Assembly (NCBI GenBank): GCA_900315155.1
Contig: OMYB01000017.1
Span: forward strand, 1-53,937
Length of the DNA: 53,937 nucleotides
Reading direction: 5' to 3'
Source of the DNA: an uncultured Selenomonadales bacterium
Lineage (GTDB): Bacteria; Bacillota; Negativicutes; Selenomonadales; Selenomonadaceae
Position numbers and translations under genes: made by a program. Of the stretch, positions 1 through 7,461 are shown one piece after another; positions within the stretch are counted from its first letter, which is position 1; the number at the start of each line of letters is the position of its first letter. The notes under the pieces are model-generated. The model was not told the DNA's origin. It ran no database searches and worked only from the letters and a program-made list of their open reading frames with translations.

Positions 1-696
1 AGAGCACGAAATTCGTGAAAAGTCTACTGGCAGACTGGCTTGCCTCTCAAAGCAGATATGTACAGGGATTACTGGGAAATTTGGCGTGGGAAAGTTGAGA
101 TCTTTAATGACGCTACGAATCAGAGCCTTCCCTTTTACTTTTGCCCCAGCGTCAGAAAATGCAGCAATTAAGTCATCGTAAAAGGATTCATCCCCAGTTA
201 GGTGTAACCAGAATTCTTTTCCACAGTATATGGTAAGGCCTTCTTTTTCTATTTCTTTATACCAAGAATTGATCTGATCATGTGTTCCGTAAACAATACC
301 TACAATTCCATCCGTGCTGAAGTTAAACGTTTTATCGCCATTCTTTTTTGCCCGGTTGGAGTAATCTTTGAAATGTTTTACTATTACAGCGGGATCGCCT
401 TGGTTAATTGTTTCTGGCCCTGCCTTGAGCTGACATAATTTATGCCGCCCGTCGATGGCATCGTTGAATTCAAGATCCATTCCGTCGACTCCAGTAGGAT
501 ATACTTCTTTGAGCCACTGATGGCAGAAATCCTGTATCAGAGTGCCAAAAGAAGTATTGATGGAAGTACATAACACGCGTGGATATACAAGTGCTTTTGC
601 AAGATTTTCAGCAGTATCGTTACCGTATCCATAGCTTGCCACGTAATGCAGCAATAGTGGATTGATTTTAAATGCTTTTAGGTGACGGCATTTTTC
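1..696 (-). pseudogene. Type II restriction endonuclease (PmeII-like), 3' part of an IS-split gene
   Basis: The minus strand stays open from the IS left boundary to the window edge (about 229 codons, no stop), so the true C-terminus lies outside. The protein contains a PD-(D/E)XK-like core, DLEFND followed by QLKAGPETIN, and further on GIVYGTHDQINSW and GKEFWLHLTGDESFYDDL, which resemble the PmeII-type endonuclease family (family call from memory). The N-terminal 35 codons are found at 3106-3211 beyond the IS21 element; joining the two flanks minus one 7-bp duplication gives a continuous frame (NTEK-CRHLKAFK). The base composition is AT-richer than the core genes. It is inactive as split; its cognate methyltransferase, if different from the one at 4052-5389, would be off the left edge. 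Confidence 0.7.
690..696. repeat. Target-site duplication, left copy
   Basis: ATTTTTC directly abuts the left end of the IS21 element and is repeated exactly at 3106-3112 on the other side. A 7-bp duplication fits the 4-8 bp typical of IS21. It marks a simple, probably recent, transposition into the endonuclease gene. Confidence 0.9.
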
Positions 697-758
697 TGTG
701 AATGATATTATATAAGTGAGCCATTTGAGGGGCCAGTGATGATGAAAAAATGAGCCAC
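697..758. repeat. IS21 left end with two TGAGCCA motifs
   Basis: The terminal inverted repeat occupies 697-723. TGAGCCA motifs at 717-723 and 751-757 correspond to the multiple transposase-binding sites known at IS21 ends. Confidence 0.8.
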
Positions 759-818
759 TTTCATCACGCTGCTCTATAATCAGGTTATACAATCTGATTA
801 TAGGGGGAAGCATTCAAG

Positions 819-2261
819 GTGGTTATCACAGTGACAGATTATAAGAAAATCCGGCATATGTTCCTTATCGAGCATAAGAGCCAGAGACAGATTTCCAAGG
901 AACTGGGGTTCTCGCGAAACACCATTGCAAAGTACTGTAAGGGGGATACGTATCCCGGGAAGCGTACCCCCTATCACAGGGACGCTGGTGTCATGACGCC
1001 GGAAATCATCGCATTCATCCAAAAGTGCTTACAGGAGGATGCGCAGGAGCCGAACCGCAAGCAGCACCACACGGCGCGGCGGATTTTTGAGCGTCTCGTC
1101 GACGAAATGGATTTCATGGGAGCTGAGAGCACCGTCCGTGCCGTGGTCCGCAAGATGCGTGGCACCCTGCAGGAAGTCTTTGTTCCGCTCTCTTTCGAGC
1201 CGGGCGAGGCCATGCAGATCGACTGGGGCGAAGTTTTCGTCTATCTTGACGGCCAGCGCACGAAGCTGAACTGCTTCTGCGCACGGCTTTGCTACAGCTG
1301 TGCTCCCTTTGCCATGTGCTTCCGAAAACAGAATACCGAATCCTTCCTCGAAGGGCTTATGCAGGCTTTTGACTTCTTCGGCGGCGTTCCGCGCCATGTT
1401 GTCTTCGACAACGCGCGCGTTGCCGTGAAGTCTGGGTCCGGCAAGCGCGCCGTGGCTCAGGAGAGCTATGCAGCTATGGCAGCTCATTACTGTTTCGAGA
1501 TGGTCTTCTGCAACGTGCGGAAGGGCCATGAGAAAGGGCTTGTGGAAAACCTCGTCGGTTTGACCAGAAGAAATGTATTTGTTCCACTCCCTCATGCCCA
1601 AAGCCTTGCTGAAGTGAACCGGCTCGTGCAGGAACGCTGCCAGCACTACATTGACTCACACCAGGTCGCGGGGCGCCCCGGCCCTGTCTGCGAGATGTTT
1701 GCTGGTGACCGGCAGAAGCTCCTGCCCCTTCCCGGATGCCCTTACGATCCCAGCCAGACTGCCGTCTGCCGCGTTTCCGCGTATGCTACGGTACGCTTCG
1801 ATGCCAACGCCTACTCCGTTCCAGTACAATATGTCGGGCAGGAAGTGGCCGTAAAAGCCTATGCAGAACGCGTCCGCATTCTGGCAGATGGCCGGGAAAT
1901 CGCTGCGCATCCGCGTTGCTACCAGCGTGGGCAGCGGATTTTCGACCTCAGCCACTATCTGCCTATCCTCGAGCGCAAGCCGCGCAGCATCCGATTCGCA
2001 CAGCCTGTGAAACAGAATGTGAGCCCGACGCTGCTGCACCTTCTGCGCACGACGGATTTCAGCGGAAAGGAGCTCGTCGAGATCCTGACGATTGTTGCCG
2101 AGCAGGGTGAAGATGCCTTTTGGAAATGCATGCCTGAGTTCCTCATGAAGCAGGCGAAAGGGCCAGATATCCACAATACTGTGAAGGTGCAGGCGGTAGA
2201 CCTTTCCGTCTACGATAAGATCCTGCAGGAAGGAGAATCGCCATGCAGGACACAGGCGTGA
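819..2261 (+). CDS. istA: IS21 transposase IstA
   Basis: A 480-residue DDE transposase that cuts and joins the IS ends together with IstB. The N-terminus has a helix-turn-helix (roughly residues 18-45, SQRQISKELGFSRNTIAKYC). An integrase-type catalytic core follows, with the acidic triad in QIDWGE, VFDNARV and KGLVENLVG. The length is close to the usual 400-500 residues. The chosen start is GTG at 819, about ten bases after TAGGGGGAAG; a second in-frame GTG at 831 is an alternative. It overlaps istB by 19 bases, the usual IS21 arrangement implying translational coupling. Confidence 0.93.
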   Translation: MVITVTDYKKIRHMFLIEHKSQRQISKELGFSRNTIAKYCKGDTYPGKRTPYHRDAGVMTPEIIAFIQKCLQEDAQEPNRKQHHTARRIFERLVDEMDFMGAESTVRAVVRKMRGTLQEVFVPLSFEPGEAMQIDWGEVFVYLDGQRTKLNCFCARLCYSCAPFAMCFRKQNTESFLEGLMQAFDFFGGVPRHVVFDNARVAVKSGSGKRAVAQESYAAMAAHYCFEMVFCNVRKGHEKGLVENLVGLTRRNVFVPLPHAQSLAEVNRLVQERCQHYIDSHQVAGRPGPVCEMFAGDRQKLLPLPGCPYDPSQTAVCRVSAYATVRFDANAYSVPVQYVGQEVAVKAYAERVRILADGREIAAHPRCYQRGQRIFDLSHYLPILERKPRSIRFAQPVKQNVSPTLLHLLRTTDFSGKELVEILTIVAEQGEDAFWKCMPEFLMKQAKGPDIHNTVKVQAVDLSVYDKILQEGESPCRTQA

Positions 2262-3007
2262 AAGAGTCTCTTAAGTTCTATGCCAAGCAGCTGAAAATCC
2301 CGACTTTCGGAAATCTCAGTGACCCCGTAAGCCGCTACAAACCGGGGCAGGGGCTCGAGGAATTCGTTCTCCAGCTCCTGAAAAGGGAATACGAAGCCCG
2401 GCAGGAGAACCAGCGAAAACGCCGCCTGAAACGGGCGCATTTCCCGATGCTCAAGACGCTGGAGGAATTTGATCTCAGCCGTCTTGAGCACGTCAAGCCG
2501 GAATATGTCAAGCAGCTTGCCAGCTGTGGCTTTGTGGAACGTCACGAGAACCTCGTGATGATTGGCAATCCCGGAACCGGCAAGACGCATCTCATGACCG
2601 CACTCGGCGTGAAGGCATGCCTGCTTGGTTACAAGGTCCTTTTCAAGAGCGCAGCGACGCTGGCCTCTGAGCTTCGCGAAGCCCGCGACAGCTACCAGCT
2701 GCGGCGGCTCGAGAAGAGCATTGCTGCGGTGGATCTGCTGCTTCTGGATGAGCTCAGCTATGCCAGATTCGACCAGGAGGAATCCGAGCTTCTTTTCAAG
2801 GTGATTTCGGAGCGCTCAGAGCGCTCCAGCACCGTGATTACAACGAACCTCGAATTCTCGCGCTGGCCGGAGATGTTTACGAACGAGACGCTGGTGGCCG
2901 CCATGATTGACCGGCTGACCTACCACTCGGCCGTGCTGAACATGAATGGCAACTCTTACCGTCTGGCCAACCGCAAGACAGAGACTCCAACCAACAAGGG
3001 CCACTAA
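2243..3007 (+). CDS. istB: IS21 helper ATPase IstB
   Basis: A 254-residue AAA+ ATPase related to DnaC that assists IstA in target selection and strand transfer. The Walker A motif GNPGTGKTH lies near residue 110 and Walker B LLLLDELS near residue 170. The start ATG has a good site, GAAGGAGAATCGCC, inside the end of istA. The C-terminus runs to the IS right end, leaving about 100 bases of non-coding terminal repeats. It looks intact. Confidence 0.93.
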   Translation: MQDTGVKESLKFYAKQLKIPTFGNLSDPVSRYKPGQGLEEFVLQLLKREYEARQENQRKRRLKRAHFPMLKTLEEFDLSRLEHVKPEYVKQLASCGFVERHENLVMIGNPGTGKTHLMTALGVKACLLGYKVLFKSAATLASELREARDSYQLRRLEKSIAAVDLLLLDELSYARFDQEESELLFKVISERSERSSTVITTNLEFSRWPEMFTNETLVAAMIDRLTYHSAVLNMNGNSYRLANRKTETPTNKGH

Positions 3008-3105
3008 GTGGCTCAATGTTTCACCAGCACGTGGCTCACTTTTTCGCTAGCACAGTGGCTCAAAAATTCATTGTCACGTGGCTCACTTTTTCATTGACAT
3101 TTACA
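3008..3105. repeat. IS21 right end with four GTGGCTCA motifs
   Basis: GTGGCTCA occurs at 3008-3015, 3031-3038, 3055-3062 and 3078-3085, a 23-24 bp period. The outermost copy is part of the terminal inverted repeat 3079-3105. The regular spacing, close to two helical turns, suggests binding of several IstA protomers on one face of the DNA. Confidence 0.85.
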
Positions 3106-3112
3106 ATTTTTC
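3106..3112. repeat. Target-site duplication, right copy
   Basis: An exact second copy of ATTTTTC, abutting the right end of the IS21 element and pairing with 690-696. Confidence 0.9.
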
Positions 3113-3211
3113 CGTATTTTTTCGGTGGTGCACATATAGAGTATCAACAATGAAGCCATGCACGCTGTCGAGGATTCGTTGTTTGTCTTCTTGTGTGATT
3201 TTTGTTGCCAT
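3106..3211 (-). pseudogene. Type II restriction endonuclease (PmeII-like), 5' part of the IS-split gene
   Basis: ATG at 3211 starts 35 codons (MATKITQEDKQRIL...) that continue in frame with the piece at 1-696 once the IS and one ATTTTTC copy are removed. The start follows the stop of the Eco47II-like gene by three bases and has the site AAGGGAGA, so the three RM genes form one operon. In the present state translation would run into the IS end and stop after two more codons. Confidence 0.8.
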
Positions 3212-3214
3212 GGG

Positions 3215-3994
3215 TTAGTCTCCCTTGTAATAATCGGATAACGCAAGGCGGTAAATGGTTTCCGTCATGCTGGTACCGTATGCTGCGGAGGTTTCGGTTA
3301 GCTCGTCAAAGGCGCCGAGAGATGAATTGTCGTTCGCGAGAGATGCTTCCTTTGCCTGAGTATTAAGGAAATCGTGAATGGCCTGCGGGAGTGCTTGGCG
3401 TAATTCTTCGAAAGCATTTTTTCGGCCTGTTGCAAGTGCGTAAAAGCGGTCAGCCGAGATTTTATGGATGCGTTGATGGGATTGCTTTTTTTCGTTAATC
3501 GTTATGCTCCAAACTTCGTCGGTGCTTTTCTTCGCAATGATTTCCACAAGGTAACACATGGCCTTGGGGTAGGATTTTGCAAGGCCAGCGAGTTCGTCAT
3601 AGACACCGGCGGCAGAACGGACATTCATCGTATTGTACTTGTTCTTGACTTCCGCAAAGATAGTATCATCCGTTTTTCGTACGTCGCAGGGGAGGGTGGG
3701 ACTTTCCTCAAAACCATCAATGGAACCAAGAAGTTGCTGATGGAACAGGCCGATTGCATTGGCGATCGTCTTGTCACTTTGGCGAAAAATTTCACTCCGC
3801 AGCGTTTCCTCTGGGTGCCCGCCATGGAGAAATTCCGTATCAAACTGGAATTTGAACGGGTCAATGATGTTCTTGTTGAGATCCTTCAATGTTTTTGACG
3901 CGAATGCTTTTTGGTAGCTTCTGTACAGTTTTTCAATAGCATCCAACAGCTTCTCGTCACTCATATAACTTAGATATTTGCGATTTTCAGGCAT
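3215..3994 (-). CDS. Eco47II/Sau96I-like type II restriction endonuclease
   Basis: A 259-residue protein whose core, DVRKTDDTIFAEVKNKYN, fits a PD-(D/E)XK nuclease (Asp, then Glu-x-Lys) and resembles the Eco47II family, which cuts GGNCC. The family is recalled from memory and the specificity is inference. The upstream frame could begin with TTG at 4051, but ATG at 3994 is preceded at ideal distance by TAGGAGG, so the shorter form is chosen. It lies directly downstream of the methyltransferase on the same strand. Its ribosome site is contained in one arm of a perfect 10-bp inverted repeat (3999-4036), suggesting that translation of the nuclease is held back. Confidence 0.75.
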   Translation of the reverse strand: MPENRKYLSYMSDEKLLDAIEKLYRSYQKAFASKTLKDLNKNIIDPFKFQFDTEFLHGGHPEETLRSEIFRQSDKTIANAIGLFHQQLLGSIDGFEESPTLPCDVRKTDDTIFAEVKNKYNTMNVRSAAGVYDELAGLAKSYPKAMCYLVEIIAKKSTDEVWSITINEKKQSHQRIHKISADRFYALATGRKNAFEELRQALPQAIHDFLNTQAKEASLANDNSSLGAFDELTETSAAYGTSMTETIYRLALSDYYKGD

Positions 3995-3998
3995 AACA

Positions 3999-4036
3999 AA
4001 ACCTCCTACACGTTTACTTGAAAGTATAGGAGGTTT
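3999..4036 (-). promoter_or_regulatory. Inverted repeat covering the ribosome site of the endonuclease gene
   Basis: AAACCTCCTA (3999-4008) and TAGGAGGTTT (4027-4036) are perfect 10-bp arms with an 18-nt loop. On the minus-strand mRNA the 3' arm is the Shine-Dalgarno of the Eco47II-like gene and the 5' arm its exact complement. The hairpin lies wholly between the methyltransferase stop and the endonuclease start. It could block ribosome loading and delay the nuclease. The U-rich TTTTGTT after it also allows a weak terminator as the explanation. Confidence 0.7.
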
Positions 4037-4051
4037 AGCTGATGATGTCAA

Positions 4052-5389
4052 TTATTGTTCGAGTTGGTTTAAGACATCCACAATGGATAGCCCAATGGCA
4101 TGCGCCATTTCGACGGGAACAGCATTTCCAATCTGCTTGTATTGCTGCCCGACGGAGCCCTCGAATTTCCATTCATCGGGGAAGCTTTGGATTCGTGCGT
4201 ATTCACGAACTGTGAAGGGACGCGTTTCTTCGGGATGGCAGCGTTCCGTTTGTTTTTGTTGTGGACTGCAAGTGAGCGTCAGGCATGGTTCATCCCATGA
4301 GATACGGCGTGCCATGCCAGTGCGTCCGCCCCCGGAGTAATAGCTCTTGCCCATGTATTCCTTTGCCACTTCGTCAGGTAAATCGCGCCAGTATCCACCA
4401 GGCGGAACCATTTCGAGAACCTTAGCCTTTTTGGGCGGGTATTTCTCGCCAGGAGACGGCGGGACATTCTTGAGAACGTCCCGCAAAACGAGTTTTTTTG
4501 CATACTTTTGGGGAAGGCGATAGGAGACGTTGAGGTCTCCGCGAATGCCGACAATGATGAGTCGCTGACGTTTTTGTGCGACACCGTAGTCAACAGCGTG
4601 AATGAGATGCGTCTCGCAGCGATATCCCAAGGAATGATAAATATCCAACATGGTCTGCAATGTGCGACCATGATCGTGCGTTAACAGGCCGCGTACATTC
4701 TCGGCAAGAAATATTTTAGGTTGGAGCTCTTTTACGATTTTCGCAAAATAGAAGAACATGGTGCCGCGGACGTCATCAAGTCCCATTTTCTTTCCTGCAT
4801 AGCTAAAAGTTTGGCACGGATATCCACCAGATACAAAGTCAATATCGCCGCAATCTTTGGGGAGGTAGGCGCGAATGCCGCGTTCAGCAACCTTTACGAC
4901 ATCCTCCTCGATAACGTTCCATTTTGGGCGATTCGCTCGAAGAGTTGACGCCGCCGATGGGTCAAATTCAACTAATCCCTGCGCGTCAAATCCTGCCTCT
5001 TCAAGGCCGAGGGCCAGTCCACCTGCGCCAGCGAATAACTCAATGGAACGGTAGGCTCGTTTTGCCTTGATGGTGGACGTGTCCACATACTCAGTAAAGA
5101 GGTCTTCCTCTGTACAGTCAACCGTGCGCGGATGCGCCTTTTTCCGAACGGGATGCGGTTCCTCGTTCTGCATGAGGCGCGATTTTGGCGTAAGCACAAC
5201 TTTCGGATCAATGTCAAGCGTATCAAAGAGTTTTTGGTAGCAGCTCTTGAATGGATTCTTTTGGGGAGAGAGAAGGACAGAAACCTGGTTCTTGGTGATG
5301 TGCATCTTCTCTGCTAAGTCGTTCTGTGTTTTAATACCCTGAGCCTCCATGACCAGCCGTACTTTCTGTCGATCAATAGCGTATTCCAT
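4052..5389 (-). CDS. DNA (cytosine-5) methyltransferase with N-terminal HTH regulator domain
   Basis: A 445-residue protective methyltransferase. C5-MTase motifs are in order: I SIELFAGAGGLALGLEEAGF, IV GGYPCQTFSYAGKK with the catalytic Cys, VI ENVRGLL, VIII QKRQRLIIVG and X IGNAVPVEMA. The first 65 or so residues form an XRE/Cro-like helix-turn-helix (TQNDLAEKMHITKNQVSVLL). In M.EcoRII and M.SsoII-type enzymes such an extension lets the methyltransferase repress its own promoter. ATG at 5389 has the ribosome site GGGAGGGAT. The neighbouring Eco47II-like endonuclease suggests a GGNCC target (inference). The gene is AT-richer than its surroundings, consistent with horizontal acquisition. Confidence 0.92.
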   Translation of the reverse strand: MEYAIDRQKVRLVMEAQGIKTQNDLAEKMHITKNQVSVLLSPQKNPFKSCYQKLFDTLDIDPKVVLTPKSRLMQNEEPHPVRKKAHPRTVDCTEEDLFTEYVDTSTIKAKRAYRSIELFAGAGGLALGLEEAGFDAQGLVEFDPSAASTLRANRPKWNVIEEDVVKVAERGIRAYLPKDCGDIDFVSGGYPCQTFSYAGKKMGLDDVRGTMFFYFAKIVKELQPKIFLAENVRGLLTHDHGRTLQTMLDIYHSLGYRCETHLIHAVDYGVAQKRQRLIIVGIRGDLNVSYRLPQKYAKKLVLRDVLKNVPPSPGEKYPPKKAKVLEMVPPGGYWRDLPDEVAKEYMGKSYYSGGGRTGMARRISWDEPCLTLTCSPQQKQTERCHPEETRPFTVREYARIQSFPDEWKFEGSVGQQYKQIGNAVPVEMAHAIGLSIVDVLNQLEQ

Positions 5390-5419
5390 ATCGATATCCC
5401 TCCCGTTGGTTATGAAAAT

Positions 5420-5448
5420 ATCTTAACTCATGCCCGCATGGATGTCAA
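5420..5448 (-). promoter_or_regulatory. Promoter of the RM operon
   Basis: On the minus strand, TTGACA (5443-5448) is separated by 17 bp from TAAGAT (5420-5425), about 30 bases before the methyltransferase start. The spacer contains the palindrome described separately. Confidence 0.75.
5429..5440. promoter_or_regulatory. Candidate operator for the HTH-methyltransferase
   Basis: CATGC-CC-GCATG is a 12-bp sequence with perfect 5-bp arms lying between the -35 and -10 boxes of the RM promoter. Binding of the methyltransferase's own HTH domain here would block RNA polymerase. That link is inference from the position and from known M.SsoII-type autoregulation. Confidence 0.5.
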
Positions 5449-5473
5449 TAGTATCGAACAAATATTTTCTAAA

Positions 5474-5527
5474 TAAAAAAACTGCCCAAGGTGCTGGTTG
5501 TGCTGGTGGCACGCCTGGCCTGGGCAG
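5474..5527 (-). terminator. Rho-independent terminator of the 5542-5958 gene
   Basis: Reading the minus strand, CTGCCCAGG and CCTTGGGCAG form the stem, followed by a run of T (A-run at 5475-5480 on the plus strand, interrupted only by earlier bases). It lies just past the stop of the small unknown gene. Confidence 0.65.
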
Positions 5528-5541
5528 GTTCCTTGGGATGC

Positions 5542-5958
5542 TCATACGGCTGCCTGAAAGAGCAGGCCGGTGTGGGTATCGGCGGTGTTTGTTCTGGTGT
5601 AGGCCTGACTGACAGTATCCACGCTGTCGGGCTGGCTATCCCAGGACGTTTTGAGATGGATGCGTTGGCTGGCAACGACGCGGCCGTCGGGGTATTTCTG
5701 CTCGACGAGCAGGGTGCCGTCAGCGAGGGTGCAGGTACTCGTGATGAGTCCGGTACTGCTGGGGGCGTCGCCCGTTTGGCTGCTGTCATCCGGGTGGACG
5801 ACGGGGACTTGTGCTTTCGTTTCTTCGAGCACGTCCTGAAAATTTTTGGCCGCAGGTTCCTGGTTGTCGCTCCCCCTTGCCGGATAAGGCTGGTAGGGGA
5901 GATAGGCATAAGCCGATCGCGCTGCTTCCACCGCATTGACGCGGTCCAGATGGAGCAT
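5542..5958 (-). CDS. Hypothetical protein, 138 residues
   Basis: I do not recognise this protein. ATG at 5958 is preceded by AAGGAGGTGATTCCT, a very strong ribosome site, so it is probably a real gene. The N-terminal half is Pro/Ala/Tyr-rich with no membrane segment or signal peptide. The C-terminal half holds a short strand-rich stretch, LADGTLLVEQKYPDGRVVAS. A similar element, MPDGTIMVTELKGGKVQN, occurs in the small unknown gene at 47162-47560, so the two may belong to one lineage-specific family. It has its own terminator and stands alone between the RM locus and pheST. Confidence 0.7.
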   Translation of the reverse strand: MLHLDRVNAVEAARSAYAYLPYQPYPARGSDNQEPAAKNFQDVLEETKAQVPVVHPDDSSQTGDAPSSTGLITSTCTLADGTLLVEQKYPDGRVVASQRIHLKTSWDSQPDSVDTVSQAYTRTNTADTHTGLLFQAAV

Positions 5959-6102
5959 AGGAATCACCTCCTTCTTTTAAAGGATAAGGACAGCAGAACA
6001 TGCTTGCAACAGGTTAAGGTATACATTAGTTTTCTCTGCATTGACCCAGTCAACAATTTCCTGCCGAGGGGAGGACTTTCGAAACCGAGACTGTAATAAC
6101 GC

Positions 6103-6131
6103 TTGCATTTTACCGGAGTTTGGGTTATACT
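6103..6131 (+). promoter_or_regulatory. Promoter of pheST
   Basis: TTGCAT (6103-6108), a 17-bp spacer, then TATACT (6126-6131), immediately upstream of the T-box leader. Confidence 0.75.
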
Positions 6132-6137
6132 GAGGAT

Positions 6138-6383
6138 TATCGTAGCGATGAAGAAGGAAAGTAGTCCGTTTCCGATGCGCACAGAGAGCCCCGGCAGGTG
6201 CGAGCGGGGTCGCGGAGGGCTGGCGAAGTTCCCTTTGGAGCTTCCGGGTGAAGAATGCAGTAGCCAGGACGTCGACGCCGCGTTAAGGCTGCGAAAAGTG
6301 ATAAATCAGAGTGGTACCGCGAAAGCATGCAAAACACAGCCTTCGCCTCTGGGAAATCGGTCTCCCGAGGTGGAGGCTTTTTC
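6138..6383 (+). promoter_or_regulatory. T-box leader, tRNA-Phe specific
   Basis: A T-box riboswitch that lets uncharged tRNA-Phe switch on pheST. Visible parts are the Stem I start GATGAAGAAGGAAAGTAG, the distal AGAGAGCC element, a specifier region GAAGTTCCCTTTGGAG with TTC (Phe) at 6229-6231, and the T-box core GAGTGGTACCGCG (6309-6321). The terminator lies at 6338-6383. The TTC specifier matches the downstream phenylalanyl-tRNA synthetase genes. Confidence 0.93.
6338..6383 (+). terminator. T-box regulated terminator before pheS
   Basis: AGCCTTCGCCTC (6338-6349) pairs over 12 positions, two of them G-U, with GAGGTGGAGGCT (6367-6378), followed by TTTTT. It forms when tRNA-Phe is charged and ends transcription before pheS. 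Confidence 0.85.
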
Positions 6384-6406
6384 GATTGGTTTGAGGAGGT
6401 TCAAAC

Positions 6407-7441
6407 ATGGCAATGGAAGAGAAAATCGATCAGCTGAAGGCCCAGGCGGCCGAGGCGATCCAGAACGCGGCAACGAATCTCAGCGAGCTCGACGATATCC
6501 GCGTCAAGTTCCTGGGCAAGAAGGGTGAGTTCACGTCCATCCTGCGCGGCATGGGCGCCGTCGCAAAGGAAGACCGCCCGAAGATCGGCAAGATCGTGAA
6601 TGAGGCCAAGGCGCAGATCGAGGCGCTCATCGCGGAGAAAAATGAGGCGCTGAAGGCGCGCGCCCTCGAGGAGCGCCTCGCAAAGGAGAGGATCGACGTC
6701 ACGCTGCCGGGCCGCCGTCAGCCGCTCGGTCATCTGCATCCGCTGACGCTCACGCTCGAGCGCATCAAGGATATCTTCTTCCGCATGGGCTTCTCTGTCG
6801 AGGAGGGCCCGGAGATCGAGCAGGATTATTTCAACTTTGAGGCGCTGAACCTGCCAAAGGATCACCCAGCGCGCGATATGCAGGATTCGTTCTACATCAC
6901 GGACGAGATCCTCATGCGTTCCCAGACGTCGCCGGTGCAGGCGCGCACGATGCAGAAAAACAAGGCGAACGCGCCGATCCGCATGATCGCACCGGGTCGT
7001 GTCTATCGCCGCGATGAGTACGATGCGACGCATTCCCCGATGTTCACGCAGGTCGAGGGCCTCGTCATCGATGAGGGCATCAGCCTCGCGGACCTCAAAG
7101 GTACGCTGGAGCTGTTCCTGCACCAGATCTTTGGCGAGGATGTCGGCGTGCGGTTCCGCCCGAGTTTCTTCCCGTTTACGGAGCCATCGGCGGAGGTCGA
7201 TATTTCCTGCTCGAACTGCCACGGCAAGGGCTGCAACGTCTGCAAGGGCACGGGCTGGCTCGAGATCCTCGGCGCAGGCATGGTGCATCCGCACGTGCTC
7301 GAGATGAGTGGTTACGATCCAAAGAAGGTCAGCGGGTTCGCTTTCGGCATGGGCGTCGAGCGCATCGCGATGCTGTCGTACGGCGTCAACGACCTGCGCC
7401 TGTTCTACGATAACGACAAGCGTTTCCTGAGCCAGTTCTGA
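6407..7441 (+). CDS. pheS: Phenylalanine-tRNA ligase alpha subunit
   Basis: The 344-residue catalytic subunit of the alpha2-beta2 synthetase that charges tRNA-Phe. An N-terminal coiled coil (about residues 1-85) for tRNA contact is followed by the class II catalytic core, with motif 2 around [19 protein letters not shown] and motif 3 around [15 protein letters not shown] Cys pair [14 protein letters not shown] lies before motif 3. ATG at 6407 has GAGGAGGT at good distance. pheT follows after 20 bases in the same T-box-controlled operon. Length is normal. Confidence 0.98.
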   Translation: MAMEEKIDQLKAQAAEAIQNAATNLSELDDIRVKFLGKKGEFTSILRGMGAVAKEDRPKIGKIVNEAKAQIEALIAEKNEALKARALEERLAKERIDVTLPGRRQPLGHLHPLTLTLERIKDIFFRMGFSVEEGPEIEQDYFNFEALNLPKDHPARDMQDSFYITDEILMRSQTSPVQARTMQKNKANAPIRMIAPGRVYRRDEYDATHSPMFTQVEGLVIDEGISLADLKGTLELFLHQIFGEDVGVRFRPSFFPFTEPSAEVDISCSNCHGKGCNVCKGTGWLEILGAGMVHPHVLEMSGYDPKKVSGFAFGMGVERIAMLSYGVNDLRLFYDNDKRFLSQF

Positions 7442-7461
7442 GATCGAGGAGGAAAGAGACA

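Larger units (their letters stand above)
697..3105 (+). mobile_element. IS21-family insertion sequence, complete, with 7-bp target duplication
   Basis: This is a 2409-bp element carrying istA and istB. Its ends are imperfect inverted repeats: the first 27 bases at 697-723 match the reverse complement of 3079-3105 at 20 positions, both starting TGT and ending AGTGAGCCA. As in other IS21 elements, several internal copies of the terminal motif GTGGCTCA are present: four at the right end and two at the left. ATTTTTC flanks both sides. Nothing in the element appears broken, so it is likely mobile. It inserted into codon 36 of a minus-strand endonuclease gene. Confidence 0.93.

Noticed and set aside
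5469..5936. A 155-codon frame overlapping the 5542-5958 gene
   Set aside because: It begins inside the other gene without ribosome site and runs through the terminator; the 5958 start has a very strong site.
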